From Lachnospiraceae bacterium (lineage in GTDB: Bacteria > Bacillota > Clostridia > Lachnospirales > Lachnospiraceae), in the NCBI GenBank assembly GCA_021202075.1, contig JAJQDT010000003.1:1-59735 (forward strand): a stretch of DNA of 59,735 bases, in the 5' to 3' direction. A program made the translations under genes and the position numbers. Positions 31,071-40,798 of the stretch are shown piece by piece. The first letter of the stretch is position 1; every line of letters starts with the position of its first letter. The notes below the pieces were generated by a model. The model did no database searches and was not told the DNA's origin. It saw only the letters and a list, made by a program, of their open reading frames with translations.

Positions 31071-31859
31071 GTGGCGAGGGCGAGAAGTCCCGACAGTATC
31101 AAGGCAGAGGAACTGTACCGAACAGGGATGAAACTCGTTGAGATTGCCGAAAAGTTGGGGGTTCCTGCCGGTACAGTCCGAAGATGGAAATCCACCCAGG
31201 ATTGGGAGGGGAAAAGTAAAAAAAAAGAAAACGAGCGTTCGGAAAAAGAAAAAGCGAACGTTCGGAAACGCGGCGGCCAGAAAGGCAATAAGAATGGCGT
31301 TGGCAACAGGGGGCCAGTCGGTTATCAGAATGCGCTGAAGCATGGCGGTTACAGCACGGTGTACTGGGATCAGCTGGACGATGACGAGAAAGTCTTCATT
31401 GAGGATAGGCAGGATGACGAGGAAAAGCTGCTGATTGACCAGATCACATTGTACTCTGTTCGCGAACGCAGACTGATGAAGGCCATCAATAAATACAAAA
31501 ATTCAAAAGGCGGCGTTTATATGACGGGCGCGATTCGTCAGGAACAGAAGCGAACATTCAAAGATGACGCTGAAAGGGAACTGTACGAGGAAAGAATCAG
31601 GGAGAAAATGAAAAACGGTGACCGGCTGCCGGGAGAATCCTATGGTCTGCAGACACAGACGTCTGCGACAATAGATTTGATTGCGCGTCTTGAACGCGAG
31701 TTGACATCTGTTCAGAGCAAGAAGACCAAGGCAATCGAAGCCCTGTCGCGGATCCGGATTGAGAAAGCGAAGATGGAGAACGAAGCAGCCGGGAACGATG
31801 TTGTGGATGACTGGATAGCAGAGGTGCTAAAGGAGGGCGGTGCGGATGAGCCAGAATAA
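31071..31859 (+). CDS. terS: Terminase small subunit
   Basis: A 262-residue protein starting at GTG after GGAGGGAGGGACAACCA. Residues about 8-45 are a helix-turn-helix (LYRTGMKLVEIAEKLGVPAG, then TVRRWK), and a basic NGVGNRGPVGYQNALKHGGY segment plus helical C-terminus match PBSX XtmA-type small terminases, which bind phage DNA and start packaging. It sits directly before the large subunit and overlaps it by 14 nt. Confidence 0.85.
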   Translation: MARARSPDSIKAEELYRTGMKLVEIAEKLGVPAGTVRRWKSTQDWEGKSKKKENERSEKEKANVRKRGGQKGNKNGVGNRGPVGYQNALKHGGYSTVYWDQLDDDEKVFIEDRQDDEEKLLIDQITLYSVRERRLMKAINKYKNSKGGVYMTGAIRQEQKRTFKDDAERELYEERIREKMKNGDRLPGESYGLQTQTSATIDLIARLERELTSVQSKKTKAIEALSRIRIEKAKMENEAAGNDVVDDWIAEVLKEGGADEPE

Positions 31860-33324
31860 CAGGGATTTTCGCAAAAAGTTCTTCCAACAGAGGAAGCAGG
31901 CCTACCGCGAATCGCCTGTGCTGTTCGCTCGAGAGGTGCTTCTGTTCGAGCCTGATGAATGGCAGAAGGAAGCATTGGAGGATCTGGCCGCGACGTCGAA
32001 GGTGGCAGTCAAATCAGGCCAGGGCGTAGGAAAGACTGGTATGGAAGCTGTGGCACTGCTGTGGTTCCTGACATGCTTTCCCTATCCGAGAATCGTTGCG
32101 ACTGCGCCGACAAAGCAACAGCTACATGATGTCCTCTGGTCTGAAGCCAGCAAATGGATGAGCAAGTCTCCGTTCCTGTCAGAGATTCTAAAATGGACAA
32201 AGACATATATTTATATGCGTGGCTATGAGAAGCGCTGGTTCGCGGTTGCGAGGACTGCTACGAAGCCAGAAAACATGCAGGGCTTTCATGAAGATAATAT
32301 GCTGTTCATCGTTGATGAAGCGTCCGGTGTTGCTGATCCGATTATGGAAGCAATCCTCGGTACGCTGTCCGGTGCGAATAATAAGCTGCTGATGTGCGGG
32401 AATCCTACACGGACGTCCGGCACATTTTTTGATGCTTTCAATGCAGACCGAAGCATTTACAGACTGCATACCGTATCATCTGCAGATAGTCCGAGGACGA
32501 ACAGGGAGAACATTGAGTCACTGATCCGGAAATATGGTGAAGACAGTAATGTTGTCCGCGTCAGAGTAAAGGGTCTGTTCCCGAAGCAGGAAGATGATGT
32601 ATTTATTGGCGCGGAGCTGGCCGAACAATGTAGTTCGAAGAATTATGAGCTTCCTGCTGACAAATCATTGCCATACTGCATAATCGGTGTTGACGTGGCC
32701 AGATTCGGCGATGATGAAACGGTCGGATGGCTGAATATGAAGGGAACAGTAAGGATTGCTTTTAAGAAGCGGGGGCAGGATCTGATGGCAACAGCAGGAT
32801 ATATTGTGAAACTGTACAAGGAAACGGTGAAGAAATATCCGGATTACACCGGGCGGATATATGTCAATATCGATGATACCGGCCTGGGAGGTGGCGTTAC
32901 TGACCGTCTCCGGGAAGTAAAACGTGAGCAAAGGCTTCACCGTTTATTCATTATTCCGGTCAACGCGGCGGAGCGGATAGAGACCGATACCAAAGCTGGC
33001 CGGGATGCGGCGGAGCATTACAATAATCTGACTACCCATATGTGGGCCACGCTGAGAGATCTGCTGAAGGCCAAAGAGATTTGCATAGAGGATGACAGCG
33101 AAACGATTGCGCAGCTTTCGGCCAGAAAATATTTTATGGCCAGCAACGGGAAGCTGGAACTCGAAAGCAAGAAAGAAATGAAAAAGAGAAACATAGATTC
33201 ACCAGACAGGGGCGATGCGTTGGCCCTGGCAGTGTATCTCGGAAAGATTAAGAAGTATACCGGAAGCGCTCCGAGCGAGGAGGCAACCGGCGCACTTGGC
33301 AAGAGCAGCTATTGGAGAAAGTGA
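31846..33324 (+). CDS. terL: Terminase large subunit (ATPase/nuclease)
   Basis: A 492-residue protein. Walker A SGQGVGKT (57-64) and Walker B LFIVDEAS (near 152) form the packaging motor. The C-terminal RNaseH-like nuclease shows its acidic residues in VDVARFGDDE (near 280), NIDDTGLGGG (near 346) and DRGDALALA (near 452). I chose the ATG at 31846, which has GGAGGGCGG upstream. It cuts the concatemer and pumps DNA into the prohead with the portal. Confidence 0.93.
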   Translation: MSQNNRDFRKKFFQQRKQAYRESPVLFAREVLLFEPDEWQKEALEDLAATSKVAVKSGQGVGKTGMEAVALLWFLTCFPYPRIVATAPTKQQLHDVLWSEASKWMSKSPFLSEILKWTKTYIYMRGYEKRWFAVARTATKPENMQGFHEDNMLFIVDEASGVADPIMEAILGTLSGANNKLLMCGNPTRTSGTFFDAFNADRSIYRLHTVSSADSPRTNRENIESLIRKYGEDSNVVRVRVKGLFPKQEDDVFIGAELAEQCSSKNYELPADKSLPYCIIGVDVARFGDDETVGWLNMKGTVRIAFKKRGQDLMATAGYIVKLYKETVKKYPDYTGRIYVNIDDTGLGGGVTDRLREVKREQRLHRLFIIPVNAAERIETDTKAGRDAAEHYNNLTTHMWATLRDLLKAKEICIEDDSETIAQLSARKYFMASNGKLELESKKEMKKRNIDSPDRGDALALAVYLGKIKKYTGSAPSEEATGALGKSSYWRK

Positions 33325-33334
33325 GGTGAGGACA

Positions 33335-34753
33335 ATGACAAAGAGGGCAACCCGAAAAGGGGAACTTGGCCGCATCGGCCAGAGACGCTATGGTGGCGTT
33401 ATCTATGAGGAGTTTCTTCCGGAACTGCGTGGACCAAAGGGGATTGAAGTGTACCGCGAAATGTCGGAGAATGATGATGTGATCGGCGCAATCCTGTATG
33501 CGATTGAGATGCTGGTGCGGCAGACCCAATGGAATGTGGAACCGGGTGGCAGTTCGGCCAAAGATCGGGAGGCCGCTGAGTTTGTGCAGTCCTGCATGGA
33601 CGATATGCAGAACACATGGGTTGATACGATATCCGAAATCCTTTCTTTCTTGACATACGGATGGAGCTTTCACGAAATCGTCTACAAGCGTCGTATGGGG
33701 AATACCAGGGACATCCGGACACGCAGCAAGTACGATGATGGTCTGATCGGATGGGCGAAACTGCCGATCAGGGCGCAGGAGACGCTTTATCAGTGGGAAT
33801 ATGACGATACAGATAACCTGATCGGTATGACGCAGATGCCGCCGCCTGATTATGGACTGTTGACAATCCCGACCGATAAAGCACTGCTTTTCCGGACTAA
33901 ATCGAAGAAAGATAACCCGGAAGGGCGGAGCATTTTGAGGAATGCGTACCGTTCTTGGTATTTCAAACGAAGAATACAGGAAATTGAGGGAATCGGCATT
34001 GAACGTGATCTGGCTGGTCTTCCGGTGATTTACGCTCCGGAGGGCTTGGATATCTGGGAAGAGGGCAACGTTCATATGGCTCAGATTCGCACGAGTCTTG
34101 AAGCTATGGTGCGGAATATCAGGCGGGACGAGATGGAAGGTGTCGTGCTCCCGGATGGTTACAAACTGGAGCTGTTAAGCAGTGGGGGAACACGGCAGTT
34201 TGACACGAACGCGATTATTGACCGGTATGATACTAGGATTGCGATGACAGTTCTGGCCGACTTTATTTTTTTAGGGCATGAGGCCAATGGATCGTGGGCG
34301 CTGAGTTCTGATAAAACGGAACTGTTTGCGATGGCCTGCGGAGCATATCTGGATATCATCGCAGAGACATTCAACAGCCAAGGAATCCCATCTCTGATCG
34401 ATATCAACGGAGACCATTTTGCAGGAATAACTGATTACCCGAAGCTGACGCACGGAGACATCGAAGATGAGGATATCACCAAAGTATCCACATTTATCCG
34501 TGATATGGTTGGAATTGGTGTCTTGGTTCCGGACGATGGGCTTGAGGACTATGTACGCCAGATTGGCAATCTTCCAGAACGAACCGAAATGGCTAGGCCG
34601 ATTGACGAACAGCGAAGGAAGCAGCAGAACCAGAACGAGCCTCCGGAACCGGAAAGTGCTGCGAGAAAGGACGAAGAGGAGGATCCAGACGGTGATGTTC
34701 CGGAAGATGTGGCAGAGGCAGCGAAGAAACGCCTTGGGAGGGATTTACCATGA
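33335..34753 (+). CDS. Portal protein, DUF935 (Mu gp29-like)
   Basis: A 472-residue protein matching the DUF935 portal family of Mu-like phages: YREMSENDDVIGAILYAIEM, WNVEPGG, SFLTYGWSFHEIVYKRR, and FLGHEANGSWALSSDKTELF near 310-330. The C-terminus is charged and disordered (EPPEPESAARKDEEEDPDGD). It forms the dodecameric DNA channel at one head vertex. GTGAGG precedes the ATG. Overlaps the next gene (ATGA). Confidence 0.9.
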   Translation: MTKRATRKGELGRIGQRRYGGVIYEEFLPELRGPKGIEVYREMSENDDVIGAILYAIEMLVRQTQWNVEPGGSSAKDREAAEFVQSCMDDMQNTWVDTISEILSFLTYGWSFHEIVYKRRMGNTRDIRTRSKYDDGLIGWAKLPIRAQETLYQWEYDDTDNLIGMTQMPPPDYGLLTIPTDKALLFRTKSKKDNPEGRSILRNAYRSWYFKRRIQEIEGIGIERDLAGLPVIYAPEGLDIWEEGNVHMAQIRTSLEAMVRNIRRDEMEGVVLPDGYKLELLSSGGTRQFDTNAIIDRYDTRIAMTVLADFIFLGHEANGSWALSSDKTELFAMACGAYLDIIAETFNSQGIPSLIDINGDHFAGITDYPKLTHGDIEDEDITKVSTFIRDMVGIGVLVPDDGLEDYVRQIGNLPERTEMARPIDEQRRKQQNQNEPPEPESAARKDEEEDPDGDVPEDVAEAAKKRLGRDLP

Positions 34754-35691
34754 CGATTCTAATCAGACCTCCGCGCAGTGTAAAAAAAGCCTATTCAAAA
34801 GAAGTACAGGAGACCCTTGACCGTCTTGATACATTTCTCGATGAGAATAACGAGGATCTGGCAGAGTTTCTGTATGGCTTTTGGGGAGATCAGCAAAATG
34901 CGGTCACATACCATGAATTGAGGGATGCTGTTTCGGAAGGAGCACTGAGCCAGGAACTGATCCGGGCTTGGCAACAGGATTATACAAAGTTGGTTCCCGG
35001 AAAGTTGGTGCAAGTATGGCAGACGGCAATGCAGGCAGGAGCCGCCGGGCAGCCGTTGGTTTCTGCAACTTCTTTCAGCATCAACATGCAGACACCGGGA
35101 ATCATGAATTGGATCAACAGCCGCGGAGCAGAATTTGTCACATCAAGTATGCAGACGCAGAAGGATGCGATTCGGGCGCTGCTGGCGAACAAGATGATCG
35201 AACAGCACACAACAGATGAATTGGCACGGCTTATCCGGCCATGCATCGGGTTGACCGAGGCACAGACAAAAGCAACCATGAGGCTATACGATACCGTAAA
35301 AGCAACCCTGAAAAAAGAACATCCAAATATGAGAGAAAAAACTGCTCAAAAGAAAGCCCTGGATGCGGCGCAGAAATATGCGGAAAAGAAGCACAGGCAA
35401 AGGGCGTTTACAATCGCCCAGACTGAGCTTGCGTATTCGTATAATCAGGGGGCAGACCAGGGCATCCGACAGGCGCAGGATGCCGGACTGATTGGAACCG
35501 TGCGTAAGAGATGGAGTACATCCGGAGATGAAAACGTCTGTGATATATGCGCTGCTCTTGATGGCGTGGAGATTGATCTGGATGACAGCTTTGATTTCAA
35601 GGGGCGCGTCCTGTTTACTGGACAGAAAATGCTTCCTCCCGCCCATCCACGATGCGCCTGTGCTGTAATGTATATAGAGGTTCATGACTGA
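34750..35691 (+). CDS. Mu F-like head morphogenesis protein
   Basis: A 313-residue protein whose C-terminal ~120 residues carry the Mu gpF/SPP1 gp7 signature: TIAQTELAYSYNQGADQGIR, RWSTSGDENVCDICAALDG and LPPAHPRCACAVMY (possible zinc or ADP-ribosyl-like fold). The N-terminal part is helical. It is a minor head protein that docks to the portal. Placed between portal and protease, as expected. Confidence 0.88.
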   Translation: MTILIRPPRSVKKAYSKEVQETLDRLDTFLDENNEDLAEFLYGFWGDQQNAVTYHELRDAVSEGALSQELIRAWQQDYTKLVPGKLVQVWQTAMQAGAAGQPLVSATSFSINMQTPGIMNWINSRGAEFVTSSMQTQKDAIRALLANKMIEQHTTDELARLIRPCIGLTEAQTKATMRLYDTVKATLKKEHPNMREKTAQKKALDAAQKYAEKKHRQRAFTIAQTELAYSYNQGADQGIRQAQDAGLIGTVRKRWSTSGDENVCDICAALDGVEIDLDDSFDFKGRVLFTGQKMLPPAHPRCACAVMYIEVHD

Positions 35692-35704
35692 AAGGATGCA
35701 TATT

Positions 35705-36175
35705 ATGAAACGATTTTATGACATAATTACAAAATCCGGGGAAGAAAACAAGAAGCCGCGTGAACCGCCGGACGAAACGCGTAAATTTCATATTGCAAAA
35801 ATGGATGATGAAAAAATGCTTGCCTTTGGATGGGCGAGCGTTGCCATTAGAGCTGATGGAGAAGTGATTGAAGACTGGCAGGGCGATATTGTGGAACCGG
35901 AGGAACTCGAACAGGCAGCCTATAATTTCGTTGAACTGTATCGCGAAGGCGGAGAAATGCATGAACGCGGCGGGACAGCGGTCCTGATTGAGAGCGTGGT
36001 TTTTACGGAAGAGAAGATGAAGGCCATCGGCATTCCGGAGGGGACGCTTCCAATCGGATGGTGGATTGGCTTTAAGGTGCTGGATGATGATGTCTGGGAG
36101 AAGGTAAAAGACGGCACATATACCATGTTTTCGATTGAGGGGGAAGCGCAGCGAGTTGAAGTACAGGACGAATAA
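35705..36175 (+). CDS. XkdF-like prohead protease
   Basis: A 156-residue protein of the XkdF putative serine-protease family: GWASVAIRADGE near the N-terminus, MHERGGTAVLIESVVF (the likely His) and TYTMFSIEGEA (the likely Ser). It would trim scaffold and capsid during head maturation. I prefer the third ATG, which has AAAGGA eight bases upstream, to an earlier ATG. A terminator follows. Confidence 0.82.
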   Translation: MKRFYDIITKSGEENKKPREPPDETRKFHIAKMDDEKMLAFGWASVAIRADGEVIEDWQGDIVEPEELEQAAYNFVELYREGGEMHERGGTAVLIESVVFTEEKMKAIGIPEGTLPIGWWIGFKVLDDDVWEKVKDGTYTMFSIEGEAQRVEVQDE

Positions 36176-36198
36176 AAGTATACCTGGATAATCAGAAG

Positions 36199-36221
36199 GA
36201 CATCCAAACGGGTGTCTTTTT
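36199..36221 (+). terminator. Intrinsic terminator after the protease gene
   Basis: GACATCC / GGGTGTC stem (7 pairs, one U-G) with loop AAAC and TTTTT. It lies within the 81-nt gap before the scaffold gene and would lower transcription into the head genes, perhaps tuning subunit ratios. Confidence 0.75.
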
Positions 36222-36256
36222 GCGTTATAAATCAATTCTATGAAAGGAGATGCTTC

Positions 36257-37552
36257 ATGGCAACAAAACTGAAAAACCTCAAAGTGACGAAAGTCGATTT
36301 TGTGGATGAAGGGGCTAATCCGGATGCTCATATTCCGCTCTTTAAGCGCAAAGATGAAGCTGCTGAACAGCCCACGATCACGGAACCAGAAGCAGATGGC
36401 AAAGAAAGCATCTGGAAACGTCTTTTCGGTAACTTATTCAAATCTGCCGGGATGGAGCCGGACGAAGTCGACAACATGATTGGCAAGATTGAGAAAAGCG
36501 GCGCGGAAACCTTTGGCGAAAAAATGAACCGGCGCAGGAGCCAGAAGATCGTGGATGAAATCTGGGATATCTGCTATGCGCTTCACGATTCCCTCTGTTC
36601 AATCATGTGGGACGAGGAGATAGATGGGACACAGACGGAGACTTCCATGAACGAAAGTGTTGAAGAATTCTACAGCACCATCAAGGGTTGCATCAGCACG
36701 TGGGCTGACGGAAAAACCATGAATATCAAAAAGAATTCCGATGGCGATCTTTCAGAGGCGGAGCTGGAGGTTGCAAAGATGGCGAATAAACGCCTGACAG
36801 AGACAATTGAGAAAGCGACTTCCAGTCAGGAACCGGAAACCAGTGAAACCAATAATAACCAGAAAGGGGAAGAAAGCGAAATGAAAATCGACAAGAGCAA
36901 AATGACACCTGCTGAAAAAGCGATTCTCGAAGAGATTGAGAAACGCTATGGCGTGGATGATGGAACAGCTACGGAAGGAATCGCATCTAATCCAGCACCC
37001 GCAGCACCGGCGGAACTGGAGCCGCCTGCGGCAATGGCTCCGGAGACTGCAGTGGAGAAAGCGCTGCAGACACTTGGTCTGAATAATCAGACATCGGTAA
37101 AGGAGCCGGAAGCAGGAACTGAGGACGATATCTACAAAGGCCTTAATCCGGCACTGAAGGCAGAGATTGAGGAGCTTCGGAAGTTCCGCGAACTGACCGA
37201 AGAGAAGGAACTGCATGAGGTTGCAAAGCGCTATGAAATCATCGGGAAGAAAGAGGAGGAACTGTATCCTGTTCTGAAATCCATGAAAGCCGCAGGCGGA
37301 ACAGCCTATGACGATCTGGTGAAGATTCTCGATGAGACGAAGGCAACCGTGGAGAAATCCGGAGTGTTTTCTGAAATCGGGAAATCTGGTGGGCACACCA
37401 GTGCAGAAGATGCTAATGGAGAATCTTGGGCAATTGCGGAAACCAGAGCCGCAGAGATCATGAAGTCCAAGAACGTCACCAAGGCGCAGGCACTCGATGA
37501 AGTGTTCATTGCAGATCCTGCACTGGCAAAAAAATGTGATGAGGAGGGCTAA
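36257..37552 (+). CDS. Scaffold-like head protein
   Basis: A 431-residue acidic protein. It begins LKNLKVTKVDFVDEGANPDA followed by IPLFKRK, the XkdF/scaffold-type opening, and is otherwise rich in Glu, Lys and Ala with long helices (KYxxxGKKEEELYPVLKSMK-type region near 345-365). The size, charge and position between protease and capsid support a scaffold that is later cut or released. GAAAGGAG precedes the ATG. Confidence 0.7.
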   Translation: MATKLKNLKVTKVDFVDEGANPDAHIPLFKRKDEAAEQPTITEPEADGKESIWKRLFGNLFKSAGMEPDEVDNMIGKIEKSGAETFGEKMNRRRSQKIVDEIWDICYALHDSLCSIMWDEEIDGTQTETSMNESVEEFYSTIKGCISTWADGKTMNIKKNSDGDLSEAELEVAKMANKRLTETIEKATSSQEPETSETNNNQKGEESEMKIDKSKMTPAEKAILEEIEKRYGVDDGTATEGIASNPAPAAPAELEPPAAMAPETAVEKALQTLGLNNQTSVKEPEAGTEDDIYKGLNPALKAEIEELRKFRELTEEKELHEVAKRYEIIGKKEEELYPVLKSMKAAGGTAYDDLVKILDETKATVEKSGVFSEIGKSGGHTSAEDANGESWAIAETRAAEIMKSKNVTKAQALDEVFIADPALAKKCDEEG

Positions 37553-37555
37553 GAG

Positions 37556-38059
37556 ATGAGTACATTTTTCGGAACGAGTATTAATGAATCCCCGACAGTG
37601 GTTCTCCCGGCGTCGGAAGATATTGCATCCGATGCAAGAGGGATTGCGCTGACAATCAAGGATGGCGGTCTTGCGCTTCCTTCTGCCGGCGAGATGACCT
37701 TCGGTATCAGTCTTATGACTGGAGAGGAAGAGGTGTTTACCGGAGATGACGTTACCGTCCAGATCAAGGACATTGGCAAGTGGGTAGCGGGGGAAGAAAT
37801 TGCAGTAGGTGATCTGCTTACCACAGATGCAGAGGGCAAAGCGGTAGTAGCTGCCAGCGGCGATTTTGTTATGGCGGTGGCGCTGTCCGAAGCGTTGGAA
37901 GCAGGCACACTTGTGAAGATGCAGATCGTCAAGGCCGGCTACGCGCAGGCATCCTCATCTGAATCCGATGATTCGACGGATGGCGGGACGACTGACAGCG
38001 AAACAACCGACGAGACCACGGGCAACGGCGAAGCAACTGGTGATGATACCACAGAGTAA
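37556..38059 (+). CDS. Head decoration protein (DUF2190-like)
   Basis: A 167-residue beta-rich protein (TKDGG-like turns, VGDLLTTDAEGKAVVA, GDFVMAVALSEALEAG) with a low-complexity Ser/Thr/Asp/Gly tail of about 30 residues. The pattern GDLL-TTDAEGKA...A matches DUF2190 capsid-stabilising proteins that bind the capsid surface before DNA filling. The tail could be exposed on the particle. Directly upstream of the major capsid gene. Confidence 0.75.
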   Translation: MSTFFGTSINESPTVVLPASEDIASDARGIALTIKDGGLALPSAGEMTFGISLMTGEEEVFTGDDVTVQIKDIGKWVAGEEIAVGDLLTTDAEGKAVVAASGDFVMAVALSEALEAGTLVKMQIVKAGYAQASSSESDDSTDGGTTDSETTDETTGNGEATGDDTTE

Positions 38060-38074
38060 GGAGGATAAAATATC

Positions 38075-39109
38075 ATGGCTGGAAGAGCAGTAAATAACAC
38101 TGGCGCTATCATGGCAAGGATCCAGAAGGGCTGGCAGCCGAAACGCTATTTGACAAATATGTCGATGGCGTTCTTTGCAGCTGACAGTGATCATGTAGCG
38201 CATAAGATTTTTCCCATCTGCCCGGTGACGTTCTCTACCGGGTATTATTATATCTTTGAGAAAGGCGATTTGACCAGAGACAATGTCCAGAGAAAACCGG
38301 AGTTTGGCAAGGTTACGCCCGCAAAGTTTGGTCACACCGAGGATACATACAAGTGCCTGGTGGATCAGATTATTGTCGGAATCGACCAGATCAACGCACA
38401 AAACTATCTGCGGTCCAATGTTCCGGCATCCATTGACCCGAGACGTGCAAAGGTACGGTTTGTGACGGAGCAGCAGCTTCTCCATCTGGATATCGAGTTT
38501 GCGGAGCATTTCTTCAAGACTGGTGTCTGGGCGAATGAGTTTACCGGAATTGATGAAGGTACGCCCGGTGCCTCCCAGTTCCTGAAATTCTCTGACGCGA
38601 ATTTCGACCCGGTGAATTTCTTCGATGCGAGAAAGCGGGAGATCAAGCTTGCGGGTCGGAGAGTTCCGAACAAACTGAGCCTTGGATATGATTCCTATAT
38701 CGCACTGAAGAACCATCCGGATATTCTGGAGCGTGTAAAGTATACGGGCTCTACGGCAAACCCGGCGATTGTCACCAAGAATGTGTTGGCGCAGATTCTT
38801 GGATTTGACGAAGTGCAGGTACTTGAGGCAACATACAATGCCGCGGAGGAAGGGCAGCCGGATGACATGCACTTTATCTGCGAAGCAGATGGCGCTCTGA
38901 TGACCTATACAACCAACAGCCCGCAGCTGGATGAGCCGTCTGCAGGTTACATCTTTACCTGGGATATGCTCGGCAACGGGAACTACATGGCAACCGATCA
39001 GTTCGAAGGTGAGCCGGGGATTCATTCCGAGTTCGTAGAAGGCCTCATGTCCTGGGATATGAAGAAAACCTGTGATGAACTGGCCTGCTATATGTCCAAG
39101 TGCGTATAA
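38075..39109 (+). CDS. Major capsid protein
   Basis: A 344-residue protein in the expected position after the decoration gene, with GGAGG upstream. It resembles the E-type/HK97-fold capsids of Mu-like and clostridial phages: KGWQPKRYLTNMSMAFF, then HKIFPICPV, a beta-rich core, and VLEATYNAAEEG and FVEGLMSWDMKKTCDE in the C-terminal half. Identity is based mainly on position, length and these patterns. Confidence 0.85.
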   Translation: MAGRAVNNTGAIMARIQKGWQPKRYLTNMSMAFFAADSDHVAHKIFPICPVTFSTGYYYIFEKGDLTRDNVQRKPEFGKVTPAKFGHTEDTYKCLVDQIIVGIDQINAQNYLRSNVPASIDPRRAKVRFVTEQQLLHLDIEFAEHFFKTGVWANEFTGIDEGTPGASQFLKFSDANFDPVNFFDARKREIKLAGRRVPNKLSLGYDSYIALKNHPDILERVKYTGSTANPAIVTKNVLAQILGFDEVQVLEATYNAAEEGQPDDMHFICEADGALMTYTTNSPQLDEPSAGYIFTWDMLGNGNYMATDQFEGEPGIHSEFVEGLMSWDMKKTCDELACYMSKCV

Positions 39110-39121
39110 GGAGGGACGGCT

Positions 39122-39550
39122 ATGGGTTATGTATGTGTAAAAGGTCTCACCTGCGGCGGCAAGGCATATAAACCGGGGGAGATGATTCCTGATGGCGTGA
39201 TACTCAATAGCCGTGTCAGGGCATTGAAATCCACCGGACATATCGCGGAAACGGACGGAACTGCCAGCACCACATTAGTATCTACAGAGGAAATACGGGA
39301 AGCCTCCCTAATCCTGATTGTTGTGAGCAGCGAAGATGGAACGGAAAAGATGGAGGTTCCCATTTCTCAGGAAGGCCTGCAGGTGGTTTTCGATGTGATG
39401 CAGATGGCGGCGGATGAAGCTACAAAAGCAATCGGCCAGATCGGAAGTGAAGAGGAGCTGATTCTGCTGAATGCGGCGGATAGCCGCGCAGCGGTCAAAA
39501 AAGCGGCGAAGAAACGCGCAGAGAGCCTTACTGATACACAGAGCGAATAA
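39122..39550 (+). CDS. Small head-associated protein
   Basis: A 142-residue protein after the major capsid. Residues 1-45 hold a small beta motif (GYVCVKGLTCGGKAYKPGEM, then IPDGVILNSRVRALKSTGHI), typical of short phage proteins placed between capsid and connector; the rest is helical, with Ala/Lys-rich C-terminus. Possible head fibre or connector. Exact role unknown. Confidence 0.6.
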   Translation: MGYVCVKGLTCGGKAYKPGEMIPDGVILNSRVRALKSTGHIAETDGTASTTLVSTEEIREASLILIVVSSEDGTEKMEVPISQEGLQVVFDVMQMAADEATKAIGQIGSEEELILLNAADSRAAVKKAAKKRAESLTDTQSE

Positions 39551-39561
39551 GGAGGCACGGT

Positions 39562-39996
39562 ATGGCAAAAGGCGGCACATATAATTATGACCCCGGCAAG
39601 ATCACGGAGGACGGCATGGACCGGATGCGGTTTGAGCTGGGCGATACGATGGTAGAGGGCGGTCCTGATACGTGCGCTTTGACGGACGAAGAGATCTGCG
39701 CCGCCCTTGCCATGTACCCCAAACGATGGAAACGCGCGAAGCTGGCCCTGCTTGAAAGCATCTGCAGGCGGTTTGCATACGAGGTTGACACGAAGGAAGG
39801 ACCTTTGTCTTTCAATTTCTATGACAGAGCGAAGCTTTGGAGGGAAGACTACGAAGCTTTGAAAGCAGAAGTGGAGGAAGAAAATATTTCGCTTCCGAAT
39901 TTTGGAAACTCAAGGGCGAAGAAACCACCCTATTTCTACACCGGAATGATGCAGAATCAGAGAGCCGGGAGAGCGGGGAGGTCTGGTATACGGTGA
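39562..39996 (+). CDS. Head-tail connector (adaptor-like)
   Basis: A 144-residue protein with MDRMRFELGDTM and EEICAALAMYPKRWKRAKLA, the helical adaptor pattern seen in gp6-like head-tail connectors, and a Pro/Arg-rich tail. It follows the capsid genes and would attach under the portal. The next gene overlaps its stop by 4 nt. Confidence 0.65.
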   Translation: MAKGGTYNYDPGKITEDGMDRMRFELGDTMVEGGPDTCALTDEEICAALAMYPKRWKRAKLALLESICRRFAYEVDTKEGPLSFNFYDRAKLWREDYEALKAEVEEENISLPNFGNSRAKKPPYFYTGMMQNQRAGRAGRSGIR

Positions 39997-40346
39997 GACG
40001 ATCATATATGTATCTGCGCCCGGGCAACCTCTATAAATATTTTGTTATAGAGTCGAGCACGGCTGAAGTATCTTCGAATGGCCGGCCGAAAACGACATAC
40101 GACCAGACAGGGAACAGGACGCTGCGTGGCGCCCTGGCGCAGGCTACAACCCAACAGAAAATCGAGTGGGAGCAGCTGCAACATCCAATCACCCACACGA
40201 TTGTACAGGATGGACGCCCACGGGCGAAAGTTGAGGATAAACTGGTGCTTGGTGAGCGCGTCTTTCTTGTTCAGGGCGTGGACGAGCCAGGAAGCATTGG
40301 TATCTGCACGATTTACTATGTCGAGGAAAGGATGGATGTCAAATGA
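39993..40346 (+). CDS. Head closure / connector protein
   Basis: A 117-residue beta-rich protein from GTG in a GTGA overlap with the previous gene. Strands LYKYFVIESSTAEVSSNGRP and VLGERVFLVQGVDEP fit the head-closure (gp16/HK97 gp7-like) group. It is positioned between the adaptor and the gp10-like protein. Some uncertainty on the start: an ATG lies 15 nt downstream. Confidence 0.65.
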   Translation: MRRSYMYLRPGNLYKYFVIESSTAEVSSNGRPKTTYDQTGNRTLRGALAQATTQQKIEWEQLQHPITHTIVQDGRPRAKVEDKLVLGERVFLVQGVDEPGSIGICTIYYVEERMDVK

Positions 40347-40786
40347 AGCTGTATATTGACACGGGCGCTCTCGGTTCAGCAGGACGGCAGGTGCAAGCGA
40401 AGGTCAGTGAAATGAATGCAAGTGTGAATCGCCAGGTTCTTTCGAGAGGAACAAGGGCCGTCAATCAGATGAGAAATGCTGAGTTGGAAGTCCTGCGCGG
40501 AGGCAGGGGAGGCAATACGTATCGGAAGTATCCTTATAAAAGCACATATACGGCATCGGCACCTGGAGAACCGCCTGCAAGGCGGACTGGAAATCTGCGC
40601 CTGCATTGGAGCGGAGATGTCAGAGGCGCTGGCGGAGACATTACTCTGTGCCTCGAAAGCAACGAATATTATTCTGACTATCTGGAAAATGGAACCCGGA
40701 AGATGGCGGCTCGTCCGTTTAAGGACAGGATCATCGAGAAAACACTGCCTGCTGTCAAATCCATTTTCAGCGAACCATACACATAA
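40343..40786 (+). CDS. HK97 gp10-like tail component
   Basis: A 147-residue protein matching the HK97 gp10 family: SAPGEPPARRTGNLRLHWSG, YYSDYLENGTRKMAARPF and a helical N-terminus. This family joins head and tail or caps the tail tube. Overlaps the preceding gene (ATGA). Confidence 0.82.
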   Translation: MKLYIDTGALGSAGRQVQAKVSEMNASVNRQVLSRGTRAVNQMRNAELEVLRGGRGGNTYRKYPYKSTYTASAPGEPPARRTGNLRLHWSGDVRGAGGDITLCLESNEYYSDYLENGTRKMAARPFKDRIIEKTLPAVKSIFSEPYT

Positions 40787-40798
40787 GGAGGGACCAAT

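Noticed and set aside
37955..39241. 428-codon minus-strand frame
   Set aside because: Covers the major capsid gene on the opposite strand; no ribosome binding site or recognisable domain.
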